From Viridothelium virens (Eukaryota; Ascomycota; Dothideomycetes; Trypetheliales; Trypetheliaceae): a DNA stretch of 64,000 nt. The notes beneath the pieces were generated by a model that saw only the letters and a program-made list of their open reading frames with translations, made no database searches and was not told where the DNA came from. Positions 46,766-58,700 of the stretch are shown piece by piece. A program made the translations under genes and the position numbers. The stretch is from positions 434,001 to 498,000 of the forward strand of contig ML991782.1 of the NCBI GenBank assembly GCA_010094025.1, written 5' to 3'. Every line of letters begins with the position of its first letter. Within the stretch, counting starts at the first letter, position 1.

Positions 46766-47658
46766 ATGAACTTCACTCAACAACTCCTCGTTCCTTTCCT
46801 CTACGCGCTTTCCTGGAACCCAACAGCAAGCTCTGAGCAAACCTGCGCGATTGATTCGGCACCGACGGAGTATAGTCTGCCAAGTCTACCTTATGCTTAC
46901 GATGTATGGGAATTGATCTAGTTTCACCGGACTTTTTTGGCTCGCTCTCAAGAGTACCTGGGAGCAATCAAATAGGAAGTGAACGCTAATATGCAGCTGA
47001 GCCTAGGCACTCGCACCATATATCTCTAGTCAGATCATGACATTGCATCACTCCAAACACCACCAAACATACGTTACGAACCTCAACAAAGCACTTTCCC
47101 TCGAGTCGTCCCTGACTGAGTCTGCGGACATTCCAACTCGCATTGCGAACCAGCAGGCCATTAAGTTCAATGGCGGTGGGCATATCAATCACTCTCTGTT
47201 TTGGAAAAGCCTAGTACCCGCATCATCCCCCCACGCAGACACCTCCAACGCACCCAATTTAGCGAAAGCATTAAACGCCGACTTTGGAGGTTTGGAGAAA
47301 TTCAAGGACAAGTTCAGTGCTGCCCTACTGGGTATTCAAGGTTCAGGCTGGGGCTGGCTAGTGAAAGGAGTGGAAAACGGAAAGCTCGACATTGTTACAA
47401 CTAAAGATCAGGACCCGGTAGAAGCCAAATATGTGCCAATCTTAGGTGTTGACATGTAAGAATGAGTGGATCGGTTTGCATCTGATGAACATTTGGCTGA
47501 CCTGCTTTAGGTGGGAGCATGCTTACTACTTGCAATATTTGAACGGCAAAGCCGATTATGTCAAGAATATCTGGAATATAATCAACTGGAATGAAGCTGA
47601 AGTACGATTCGAGGGAGGCAGGGCCGATGTATTCCAGGTTCTTCAGTCAAAGATCTGA
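46766..47658 (+). CDS. Fe/Mn superoxide dismutase with unusual N-terminus
   Basis: Exons 46766-46903, 47007-47455 and 47511-47658 give 244 aa (an in-frame ATG at 46742 would add 8). The catalytic domain begins [20 protein letters not shown]. Metal ligands are His in [13 protein letters not shown], His in [15 protein letters not shown], and Asp and His in [15 protein letters not shown]. The [10 protein letters not shown] segment points to the Mn type. It converts superoxide to H2O2 and O2. The leader [20 protein letters not shown] followed by [14 protein letters not shown] is hydrophobic and almost free of Arg, unlike the usual basic mitochondrial presequence. It looks more like a secretory signal, so this may be an exported or ER/peroxisomal paralogue. 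The splice at D/A and D-M/W junctions restores the conserved sequence exactly. Confidence 0.92.
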
Positions 47659-48506
47659 GCCATATGATATGTGACGAGGAAGAATCTGGTATGAGTGTCA
47701 TTAAGTGCTATTCGTTCGGGTACTAACTCGAGTCCAAGTACCTAACGTAGCCTCTTCGTGAGCTGATCTCAAGGTGTAGCATAGCATTAAACTAGTCCAG
47801 CGCAGGCAAGCTCCTGCAGGAGATAGATAGTTAGATAGTACCGTTCGTTTAAAGCATTATGTTAGTGTGCGGCCAACAGGTAGAGTCGTAGTCTATGAAT
47901 GGCTAGCAGTAGATATTTAGGCTACTTTCTAAAATTGTAGCCCACGCTGCCGTACATCTTTATGCCGCCTGCGGGCAGAGCTTGAACTCGCTTTTCTCAG
48001 CCAGGCACGGAGCTAGCTATCTAGCGCAGGACCAACAGCCGTGCATGAGGTCCACATCCATCCTTTGTCATCAGAATGAGTCATTATGAATATTCCACCC
48101 CCCTAATTCGAGGATTGGATCCACGCGGTTCGCAAGTGGGGACGGATAGGCGCTTGACTGGCTCGTCAATGACTGGCTGCGAAAGATGAGGAGGTCAAAG
48201 TATTTGCGCAACCTTCCGATATTTCAGTGACTCTTTACGGCAACCCACCGTGCCCACACAAAAGAGTCAGAGCATCAGAGGTTCCTGGATGATTCCTAGG
48301 ATGGCACGTGGTCCACTGGCCATCCCAGTGACGATAAGGGCTGCTTCTTAGAGGCAAGAGCCTTGCGCACAACGTATGACCCGGTGGCGTCGTGTTAGGC
48401 ATGGAGTTTGTTTATCAACCAAGCCCCATTCCAGAGTATTATTCTTAGTCGGCAGCAACTCTTCACTTCTGAAACAATCGTTCAGGAACAGCATCTCTGC
48501 ATCTCG
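47659..48506. other. A/T- and TpA-rich gene-free patch, possible old element relic
   Basis: The part 47,680-48,060 is rich in TA dinucleotides and short TAG/TAT strings and has no open frame. At about 47,975-48,045 (minus strand) a segment resembles a tRNA internal promoter: a GAGTTCAAGCTC B-box-like stretch. This suggests a degraded tRNA or SINE. The right end is the promoter of the FAD monooxygenase. Confidence 0.35.
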
Positions 48507-49742
48507 ATGGCTCCATTAAAGATTCTTATCTGCGGTGGTGGTTGTGCTGGGCCTTCCTTAGCCTTTTGGCTGGCCCGATGCGGCCACCATTGTACCATTG
48601 TGGAACGCTTCCCAGCCCTCAGGGCTTCAGGTGCCCAGATCGACCTCCGCGCCCAGGGCATTCAGGTTGCTAAGCGCATGGGTTTGCTTGATGTCATCCG
48701 TAGCAAACTCGTCGATGAGGCGGGCGTGGTCATGGTCGATACTCAGGGCAACAGCAAGGCAACCTTCATGGCTAACAAGTCTGGCAAGGGCGCCCAGACG
48801 GGAACCTCGGAGTACGAGATCATGCGAGGAGATCTCGTACGGATACTCTACGATGTGACAAAAGATAATGTCAACTACGTCTTCGGCAAGACAGTCGAAC
48901 ACTTCGAGCAAGATGAGCGTTGCGTTACCGTGCACTTCTCAGATGGCCAAATTGATACATACGATCTTCTAGTCGGAGCAGACGGTCAAGGCTCACGCAT
49001 CCGGCAAGCCATTCTCCCACCCGATTCACCAGATACTGTCAGGCGGCTTGGAGTATACATGGGGTACTGGTTTGTGCCCCGCGCCGACACCGATAACAAC
49101 TATCGCAAAATGTATCATATACCCGGCTCGCGGATGGTCATGTCTAGGGTTCACAGTCCGACCGAAGGTCAAGCGTACTTTACTTTCAGAGACGACTCCG
49201 AGGAGTTGAGAAGCCTTCTCAGAGCGCCGGTTGAGACGCAAAAAGAGTTCTGGGCCCAGAAATTCCAGGGATCAGGCTGGCAAACGGATCGGCTCCTTCA
49301 AGGAATGAAGACTACGGAGAATTTCTACTGTCAGGACGTTGTTCAAATCCGTACAGACACGTGGTCGAAAGGCCGCGTAGCTCTTCTTGCAGATGCTGCC
49401 CACTGCCCGTCTCCCTTGTCGGGCATGGGTACCACAGGCGCCTTGGTCGGTGCGTATGTCCTTGCGGCAGAAATCAACCGGAACAGCAACAATCTGCCCC
49501 AGGCATTTGCCAACTATGACAAGGTGCTGCGGCCATTCGTCAACGAGATCCAGAAGTTCAATCCACTCTTTGTAACACTGGCATGGCCAAAGACGAGCTT
49601 CGGGATCATGATTCTTCACTTCATTGCTGGGCTACTCGCGTTCTTTCGTATTCCCGACATCGTCGCCCGGCTTTCAAAGGAAGAGAAGGGCGGCTGGTTG
49701 GTGCCAGAATACCCGGAACTTAAGTCAGCACTACAAGCTTGA
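48507..49742 (+). CDS. FAD-dependent monooxygenase (aromatic hydroxylase-like)
   Basis: A single exon of 411 aa, starting MAPLKILICGGGCAGPSLAF. The frame is open a further 33 codons upstream, but the FAD-binding fold begins right here, so the internal ATG is chosen. Signatures of group A flavoprotein monooxygenases are present: GGGCAGP (dinucleotide-binding), SGAQIDLRAQG, YEIMRGDLVRIL, the DG-type motif LLVGADGQGSRIR, and the second FAD motif RVALLADAAHCPSPLSGMGT with TGALVGAYVLAAE. It resembles TetX/PgaE-like and fungal cluster hydroxylases. They use NADPH and O2 to hydroxylate or epoxidise aromatic or polyketide substrates. A C-terminal hydrophobic stretch (FGIMILHFIAGLLAFF) could attach it to membranes. 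Its position beside the OMT and PKS suggests a tailoring role. Confidence 0.92.
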   Translation: MAPLKILICGGGCAGPSLAFWLARCGHHCTIVERFPALRASGAQIDLRAQGIQVAKRMGLLDVIRSKLVDEAGVVMVDTQGNSKATFMANKSGKGAQTGTSEYEIMRGDLVRILYDVTKDNVNYVFGKTVEHFEQDERCVTVHFSDGQIDTYDLLVGADGQGSRIRQAILPPDSPDTVRRLGVYMGYWFVPRADTDNNYRKMYHIPGSRMVMSRVHSPTEGQAYFTFRDDSEELRSLLRAPVETQKEFWAQKFQGSGWQTDRLLQGMKTTENFYCQDVVQIRTDTWSKGRVALLADAAHCPSPLSGMGTTGALVGAYVLAAEINRNSNNLPQAFANYDKVLRPFVNEIQKFNPLFVTLAWPKTSFGIMILHFIAGLLAFFRIPDIVARLSKEEKGGWLVPEYPELKSALQA

Positions 49743-50414
49743 GGAAGGCCTTTAGGACAGCTCTATGTAACATTGGATGTATTTATAACCGGCGGCGCCT
49801 TTCTTTGATCACCCAGACTAGTAGGAGTTTTGCTGCCCCAGATGAGGAAATCCAAGCTACCGCGTTAACTCCCGGTCTGGGACTGGGCAGCCTCTGCTCA
49901 GGGATGCTTATCGTCACCTGCATCTGGTCTATTCTCCGCTCAGTTCCACTTCTGACCCTCTGATATCGAGGATGTATTAGGATGAGAGTGAAATGAGGTT
50001 AATATATTTCGTCTCATTCTGATAGCAACATAGCGTTTTATCTAGATTCTGAAAATCGTATCAGAAACAGGATAGAACTTCTTAGTTACACAGCGAGTTC
50101 CTCAGTACCCTTAATAATACTGTTTAAGCTAATGTTATCTTTAGCCTATCAATACTAGGGCTAAGTTATTCTGACCCGCTAATTCTAGCGCGATTTATGG
50201 CTTCAATCGTGTGTGATTTTGCTAGTCTGCATAGGTATGCACCAAATAATCCGCAAATTGTCCGCAATACGATATGATAGCAATGCAAGCATGGTGCGCA
50301 GTAACGGGCACCTCCATCAGCACAAGTCCACAACTTTTACGCGACGCACCTATCCACTATCAAATTTGCTTTCCATTTTTCGAAGTTCTTTCCATTACTT
50401 ACGTATCTTGCATC
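49743..50414. other. A/T-rich intergenic patch between monooxygenase and OMT
   Basis: 3' flanks of convergent genes. The interval 49,970-50,205 is rich in TA and poor in CA dinucleotides, like sequence altered by repeat-induced point mutation. No open frame or terminal repeat was seen. Confidence 0.35.
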
Positions 50415-51912
50415 TTAGCTATGGACATTGTTTGGCCCACATTCTCGGTCAAGGTAGACCTCAAGAAGGCCCAGAGCGCCCTGACCATTAACTTTACGAA
50501 TCACATATCTAGGGTCGGCCTCGTTCAAGAGGGCCTCGAATTCAGCGACAGTTCGTTGCTTTGCCCCAAAGCACACCAACATCACCATATCGGCCTGCCG
50601 TCTCTCGCGCTCCCAAATGCGTGACACGTTTGATCCCGGCTCCGGCAGGATCATGTCGTTTATTAGTAGAGGTGTTTCTGGGGCTGAACCCTCCAGTCCA
50701 GGTACCATAGACCTGAATATTGTGACCACGTCGTGATCGGCCCAGTTGTGTGTGCACTGGCGGATGATATACGCGGAGGCACGCACGTATTGCTGAGGCT
50801 CGAAGAAGTTTGCCTGAGTGAACGAAATGCGACCTCGAATATCGTCGGTGAGTAACTGCTGGCCCTGAGCTAGCATGGTATCGCTACCGTCTTGTACAAC
50901 AAATCTGAGATGAGGAAAAAGCTTGGAGACACATAGCGTCAGACTTTTTGATCACGTTGCATCCAGAAAGCAATTCCTACTTACGCGAGCTAATTCGATG
51001 GAGACATGGCCGCTACCACCGCCAACGTCCACAACGGTTCCTCTAAGATCTGACCAGGGGTAGTTGTCTCTCAATTCGACCATATTGTTCACAGCTTCAT
51101 CGTTGCTTGTCAGCGCCATCTCTTCCTTCAGTCACAGTCCACAATCAACCTAAAAATCGCAGCAAAGGCGAATACTCACTTTTTCGCCAGCCAGCCATTG
51201 CCTTAGCAAAGCGACCAGAGTGTTCTGGATGCTTTTTGTAATAGTCAAAAATCGGAACTCCAAAGCGCGTGAAGAATGGACAATGCACACTATCAGCCTC
51301 GAAAGGATCCGCCTTGATGGAAACGCTTGACTCTGCAGATGCTTTGAGCATCTCATCAAACCTACAAGCAATTGGTTACACAGTGTTGACACCTATCTCG
51401 AGAATGAAAACTCACGAGTAGTGTACCAAGGACCTTAGCTCATCATCTCCTTGGAGGGCAATTGAGAAGGAGTTGTGAGAGAAGAAGCCGGGCTTGCTTT
51501 CTTGGAAAAATCGATGGGTGGTTAGAAGACGCATGACACGGCCGGTACGATCTTGGTCCAGTCCAGCTTTGTTCGCTAGATCTCCCACAGAGATATCCCC
51601 TTCACTAGGCACCAAGGTGAAGAAGCCAAAGTCCAGAGCGATCTGGAAGGCTGCAATTTCATAGCCTCGCATGAGAAAATGCCGGTAGAATCGTGGAGGG
51701 CCATCGACTAGGAGTTGCAAGTCTTCTAGCTGCGTCCTCAAGCGATTTTGAAGCTTCTGAAAGTCTGGCGTGCTTGGCAGCTCTTCACAAGTAGGTGAAA
51801 AGGTCGGAAGAGCTACGTTAGACTTATGAAGACATTTGATGACTTCCTTGGTATTCTCTAAGATGCCCTCAGCAAGACGGAGTATAGAAAAATTTTCAAC
51901 GTGAGAAGACAT
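50415..51912 (-). CDS. SAM-dependent O-methyltransferase (fungal polyketide type)
   Basis: Four exons: 51912-51416, 51361-51180, 51121-50985 and 50921-50415, giving 440 aa in consistent phase. The N-terminal dimerisation/winged-helix part contains GDISVGDLANKAGLDQDRTG and RVMRLLTTHRFFQES. The SAM site is TVVDVGGGSGHVSIELAR. The catalytic His lies in IIRQCTHNWADHDVV. The lid/product region is TPLLINDMILPEPGS. This matches the class II OMT family that includes sterigmatocystin/aflatoxin OMTs and plant caffeate OMTs. It transfers methyl from SAM to a phenolic or enolic hydroxyl. It is divergent from the PKS across a shared 827-bp region, so joint regulation is likely. The substrate is unknown. 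Confidence 0.92.
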
Positions 51913-52739
51913 GACGAGCGGGGTAACTGAGAGTTTCGCCAGTAAACGAAGCAGGAGAGATCGTTCTGGTTGTATGGATAGGAAATTTCATGGAGTTCAA
52001 GAGTCCAAATAGGGAATCCACACAGGGCGTGCGGCACGAAAATACGGGAGGCACAGCCGATAAAGGGGGCCTGACATAATGTCACCTCATCCCTCTCCCA
52101 AGGTGGCTTCCCTTCCATCTGCACCTACAGAGTCTAAAACACCCAAATAAATACTCGATAGAATCAACATGTAGATAGCCATCTCACACCGCTTCCTTCT
52201 CGTAAGCGCGGAGCAGTGCATGTGCCTCACTCTGGGCATATACAGGATGACTTGCCCAATCACTCTGGGCTTAAGTCGTGTGATCGGTCGCCATTTCGTG
52301 CCAACGACGGCATGAGTGCGCTTATCTATCAGTCGGCGGAGATTGGATTAGGCTACAATAGTTTGATCGAAGGATTGAGCTGAAATGGTGTGACCGAAGG
52401 ATTAGGCTGGAATGGGTTGACCGAAGGTGATGGTGATATGCTACCATTGGGTAATTGCGGCAAGAATGTAGCCGTGCATAGAGGTCCCTAAAACCGATCG
52501 TGGCTTCCTAATCAGTGTATGTCCTGTTTACAGGCCGTTCCATCTTTCCTTGTTCAACGCCCACCGTATTTTCTCAAATTACCTTCCGAGTTCTGACGAC
52601 TGAGGCACATAAGGATCGATAAGGAGGCTTATTGCAGGATTTGTGTAGATAAAAGCTTACCTACCTAGATATCCTTGAAGCTGCATGCCTGCTACTACGT
52701 ATATTAGAGCAACCCAGTTCAGACAAATCTTCCGCAGTC
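51913..52739. promoter_or_regulatory. Shared promoter region of OMT and PKS
   Basis: The 827 bp between divergent start codons must hold the promoters of both cluster genes. It includes the 27-bp tandem repeat at 52337-52433, nearer the PKS. A 'TCGGCGGA' element at 52333-52340 touches the repeat; CGG-type triplets are typical of Zn2Cys6 activator sites, but this assignment is speculative. Confidence 0.6.
52337..52433 (+). repeat. 27-bp tandem repeat, about 3.5 copies
   Basis: Full units start at 52364 (TGATCGAAGGATTGAGCTGA...) and 52391 (TGACCGAAGGATTAGGCTGG...), and a partial unit starts at 52418 (TGACCGAAGG). A more degenerate unit at 52337 shares GGATTAGGCT in the same register. The spacing of exactly 27 bp is 2.5 helical turns. 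Confidence 0.75.
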
Positions 52740-55700
52740 ATGTCAGTTCCTTCAATTCTGGAAGGAAAAATTGAGCCGGTGGCGATCGTTGGCATGGGTG
52801 AGACATCCTTTCCTTTAAGCGAGTCTGAAGATTATGCTTTGCTAAATGACCTCTTCTGTGTGAAGGCTGTCGATGGGCTGGAGGCGTGAAAGATGCTGCC
52901 GGACTGTGGCAGCTATTGAGAAGCAAGCAGGATGGATGGCGGGAGTACGATGAGCCGCGTTTTCTCGCCAAGGGCTTCTATCATGCCAACCAAGACCGCC
53001 CAGGATCTGTTAGAACACGAGGCGGATTCCTCGTTGATGATGATGCACGACTCTTTGACCATGCCTTTTTTGGCATTGTGGGTCGTGAGGTCGAAACAAT
53101 GGATCCGTCACAGCGCAAGCTCCTCGAAGTAGGTAAGTGAGAATTGCTGCAGGAAGATCTCATTGAGAGAAGTCCTTAGCGGTAACTCCGTACAGTATAC
53201 GAGGCTTTTGAGAACGCCGGCGAGACATGGGAAAGCATTGCAGGGTCTCGTACTGGGGTTTACATTGGCAATTTTGCTCTTGACCACCTGCTGATTCAGG
53301 CGCGCGAATGGGAGTATACAAAGTCATATGCAGCCACAGGTGCAGAGACAAGCATTCTCGCCAACCGTATCAGTTATGTCTTCAATCTCCACGGCCCAAG
53401 GTAATCAGATCTCCCATCGGTGCGCTGCAATTCAGCTAAGAGCATGTACTGATCACGACCTGACGACAGTCTCGCCACTACTACAGCATGCTCGTCGTCC
53501 ATGTACGCGCTGCACCTAGCTGTTAGCGCGATCCGCAACGGCGATTGCGACGGCGCCATCGTAGCAGCAGCCAATTGGATTAGCGACCCAAGTATGCAGA
53601 TTGTGCTCGACAAACTTGGCGCGCTGTCTCCAACGTCGCGATGCCACACTTTCGACGCTTCTGCTGACGGGTATGCCCGAGGCGAAGGCTTTGCGGCCCT
53701 ATACTTGAAAAAGTCTTCGATCGCCGTATTAGATGGATTGCCAATCCGAGCCTTCATTCGAGGCACGGCCGTCAATGCCAATGGAAAAACTGGAGGTATT
53801 ACACGTCCAAGCGCGAGGGGACAGGAAGATGCCATTCGCAAAGCCTACGAGAACGCTGGTAACCTCCCCTTCTCAGACACGACATTTTTCGAGTGCCATG
53901 GAACAGGCACTGAGGTCGGCGACCCTCTCGAAGTGTCCGCAGTCGGCAACGTGTTCGCATCCTCGAGATCAAATGCCCCGGAAGATCGCCTGTTGATTGG
54001 CTCAATCAAGCCAAATCTGGGTCACACCGAAGGGGCAAGTGCGCTTGCATCCATCATGAAGATCGTACTTTCTCTAGAGGCAGGCGAGATACCGCCAACG
54101 TTCGGCGTCGAAAGGTTGAATCCAAATATTGACTTTGAAGGAGCCAAGGTAGTGGTTGTAAAGGACGGCGCTGTGGCGTGGCCCGAAGGTAAGCTTCGCC
54201 GTGCAAGTATCAACTCGTTCGGCTTCGGCGGCGCGAACGGTCATTGTATCATCGACCACGTCAACAATGTACTGCCGGATTACGAAAAGCCTGGCATCAT
54301 AGGCCCTCTATCTGATAACAGGCAGTCCGGAAATGGAAATTTGAATGGCCACTCTTGCGAACATCTGCAAAATGGGCTCTCGAACGGCGGCGAGGACTCC
54401 CAGTCAAAGGGAGTTTCAATTCCGACTCCTCCATCAACTCCGCCGCTTCACTCGCCTATCATTTCCCCAGCAAAGAAGATCGCCAGTGCCAAGGCATCCA
54501 CTCGCCAATTGGTGCTACTACCATTCTCTGCGCATAACGCATCTTCGCTACGGCTGAACATTGACGCTTTGTCCCAGGTCATTGACAAGTGGAGCTTAGC
54601 AGATATTGCTTATACCCTGGGCTGTAAGCGTTCGCGGTTGCAGCATCGATCCTTTCGTATTGTCGACAAGAATCATCCTACACAGGGACTTTCTACTGAT
54701 GTTCGCATCTTCACGAGTTCTATACAGACCAGCAATGTCGCGTACGTCTTCACCGGCCAGGGTGCGCAGTGGCACACCATGGGTGCACAGCTGTTCAATT
54801 ATGGCACTTTTCGAGCTACTATATCGTACCTGGATACTGTCCTCAAGGAGCTTACAGACCGTCCTTCGTGGACTATTTTCGACACGCTTTCAGGTGTGTG
54901 TGAGCCAGAACACATTCAGTCGCCAAAAGTATCCCAAGTCGCGTGTACAGCTGTACAGATAGCCATTGTTGATCTCCTGGCCTCATGGTCTGTCCGACCT
55001 ATCGCCGTTGTTGGACACTCCTCGGGTGAGATGGCCGCCGCCTACGCCTCTGGCCACATTACGGCTGCCGAAGCTATCATGGCTGCTTACTTTCGTGGTC
55101 AAGCCGTCTCTAAGAGCAAGAAGAACGGGGCCATGTTAGCTGTTGGCCTGGGAGTAGATCAAGTCTCGGGCTATCTTCAAGGCAAGGAGGAGCAAATCAC
55201 AATTGCGGCTTTCAATTCTCCTGGCAGTGTCACGCTATCCGGCGACGCACACGCCATTAAAGCGATCTCTATGCAACTCACCAAGGATAACGTCTTCAAC
55301 CGGGTATTGCGCACATCTGGCTGCGCCTATCACTCGCATCATATGCTGGCTATCGGTGGCGCATATGTTGATATGCTCTACAGTGGTGCTCAGCGTTTAA
55401 CGAAGCTTGGGCTGGTCAAGGAAACGCAGCGTTATCTTAGGATTCCATGGGTGTCCTCAGTGAAACCAGACAAAGTGATCTGTGACGAAGAGTTGGCAGC
55501 CGACTACTGGAAAGCAAACCTCGAATCACCAGTGAGATTTACTCAAGCCGTCACGAAACTGATGAGCCTAGAAAATGGCACAGCGATTGATATGCTTATT
55601 GAAATCGGACCTCATGCAAGCTTTGAAGGGTCCCTTGGAGCAAATCCTCAAGGGAATTGGCAAGCCTGCGCAATATATACCGTCACTGCAAAGAAATGAG

Positions 55701-58700
55701 GATGACCGGAATTCGCTCTTACAGCTTGCTGGAACGTTGTTTGCTACCAATGCTGAGATTGACCTCGTCGCAGTAAACTCCGTGGACGGTGGAACATTTG
55801 AGAAGGAGCGGATTCTTACACACGGTTGTACTGCAGTTGATCTTCCAACCTTTCGGTACACATATGGGTCAGTGAACTACTACGAAAGCCGGGTTAGCAA
55901 GGAATATCGACTGCGAGATGTGATCAGACACGACCTTCTTGGCTCCAAAGTGCCGGGGGCTAGCAGGCTCCAGCCCCAATGGAGGAACTTCCTTCGAAAA
56001 AATGATGTTCCGTGGCTGGGTGACCACCGTCTACTGCCGGGTAAGAAGCTGACCTTGGACACTAGTACGCTGAACACTAATTAACGATCTACTCTGCAGA
56101 TGCTGTTTTCCCTGCTGCAGGCTTTGTTGCCCTGGGAATAGAAGCTGCTATCAGAGTCCATTACGACATTCCGGGCGCTTTGGAAATCACGGGGTATTCG
56201 TTTCGCAAAGTCGATATCGACACTGCCTTGAGGATCCCTGAGGATGACTACGGTATTGAAATAGTACTCAGCATGGAGCTTGTGGATACGGTAACGGCCA
56301 AGACACCAGAATGGGCCAAATTCGTGGTCACATCGGTAACCCGAAATTCAAACGAGTGGACTCAACACTGTACCGGTCTAGTCAAGGTCGAGGTCTCCCC
56401 GCCAGTAGAAAAGAACAAGCTGAACGATGAGATGGACCATAGATTCCCAAGCTCCAAGGCGTGGTATGAAAAGTTCACCGAGATTGGCCTCGGATATGGC
56501 AAGATGTTCCAGTCAGTCTCAGAAATCCGGGTGGATCCCCATCGGAATCTTGCCAGGGCTACCGTAGCGTTGAACAAAACGGCTGGCACCATCAAAGGAG
56601 GAGAGTCAAGTTATCCTCTGCACCCAACCGCTTTGGATGCTGCTTTCCAACTGGCGATTATCGCCTTCTATGGCGGTCAAATCGAGAAGGCAAATGCTGC
56701 ATTTGTACCTGTTCACCTGTCGCAACTGTATTTAAAAGCAGGAGTTGGAAAAGATTGGGGCGAGGCTATCGCTCATGGATCGATCCAAGGACTTCGAAAC
56801 GCCTACTCGCAATAGCAAATGATGGACCCAAGCGGTAATGTTTTTCTCGAAGTGGACTCTATGCGTTTCACTAGCTTCAAAGAGTCGAACTTAACGAGAG
56901 AGATGCAGTCCAGGCGGCCTTTTAGTAGTCCATTCACCAGATTAGTCTGGAAACCTGACATCCGCACTCTGAACAATCGTCAGATTCGCGAGCTATTTCC
57001 TCCTCCGATCGAGAATGCGGAAGGGGCTGCTGCTCTTGAGATTGTCGACATGATCTGCTGCTTGGTTGTATTCGAAATACATGGAACGTTCATGTCGGAC
57101 GGTCAAGGACCTTGTCCAAAGGGAGAGATAAGACACTGGATTGATTGGATGAAGAGGATCGTCGAGGAAGATGAAAGGCCAAATATGGTTGAAGCCAGGA
57201 AGCTATCCCCAGAAGAGCGCCGTCAACTACTCCAAAAGCTTTACGACAAGGTTGGCAGCAGACCGGAAGCCAAGGCGGCCAAGCTTCTGCATGAAAATGC
57301 GCGCGAAATCCTCAACGAGCAAAGAACAGGGATCGATACCCTGGTGTCTGCTAAGCTGCTCACACCACTCTACGAAATCGGTCATGCAATTGCCGGCTCT
57401 CACCCGCAAGTGTTCAACATAATGGACCGTCTGGGTCATGTGAACCCCAACCTTCGCATACTGGAGATAGGAGCCGGAACTGGCGCCGCGACTCGAGCGG
57501 CGATGAAAGCGCTCGTAGGACCAAATGGTATCAAGCGCTATGCCGACTATACCTTTACAGACATCTCGACCGGTCTTCTCGCATCTGCAAAAGAAATGCT
57601 GTCTGATTACCGCGATGTGAATTACTCTGTTCTTGACATAGAGCAGAATCCCCTCGAAAATGGGTTCCAGCCTGTTTACGACGTCGTCTTGGCATGTGAG
57701 GCCATTCACGCGACTGCCAGCATGGATCGAACACTAGCCCATTGTCGAAGCCTTCTGAAGCCAGGCGGTAAATTGGTGTTGGTGGAAACTACCCGGATGA
57801 GAGTTTTGTTCGGCCTTTTGTATGGTACCTTGACAGGATATTGGCAGTCTGACGGTCGTGCAGAGGGACCCTTTATGGAACTTCAGACCTGGCAGGAGCG
57901 CATGCTTGGCAATGGGTTTTCAAGTACTGATCTGGTTCTTGATGACTACCATGCTCCACACAACACGACTTCAGTCCTAGTGACTACCCGTGTGGAGGAA
58001 CAAGATGCAGAGAGCCGCACCCAATCAGTCGGAAAGGAGACCAGTGTGATCCATCTCCTTCACGATTCGCATAGCCCGCCACCCCTCTCAGGACAGATTG
58101 CCGCGGACTTTGAGCGTCGTGGTGCAACGTGCAAGACATTGCTACTCGATGGCGCAATGGAACTAGTGCCCGCGAATGCGCGTGTCGTTGCCTTTTTGAG
58201 CAGCGAGAATGATCTCTTCGATGCCGATGAACATCGTCTCAAATCATTTCAATACCTTGCTCGAAATGTCCGAAGCATGGTCTGGTTGATATCTGGCGGC
58301 ATCGTCAAGGGCCATAATCCCCGTGGTGCTTTCATGACCGGGCTTCTTCGCGTCATTGCGACTGAGAACCCTGCCGGACATTTCCTCTCCATTAACGTTG
58401 AGGGCGACAATTTCGAGCAAGGGAACGACGATCTCGTTTGTAGTATTGTCAATAAAGAGTTCGATCTTCAAGTCGAAGAGCTTGGCGAAGGAAGTATTGA
58501 TAGCGAGTTCGCCTGGCAGGACGGCTGCTTGTGGGTAAGCCGAGCAGTCCCCGATGCAGGACTTGGTGAGTACTCAGAGACAATCGTGACACCGTCCCAT
58601 CAAGGCTTCCAAATGCAGCCTATCAACAGCAATGGACCCGTGTGCGCATCGTTCGAGACTGCGGGTATCCCCAGTTCTCTCTATTTTCGGAAATACACTG

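Noticed and set aside
47975-48045. A tRNA gene on the minus strand
   Set aside because: Only the B-box-like part is convincing; acceptor and anticodon stems do not pair well, so it is mentioned only as a possible relic.
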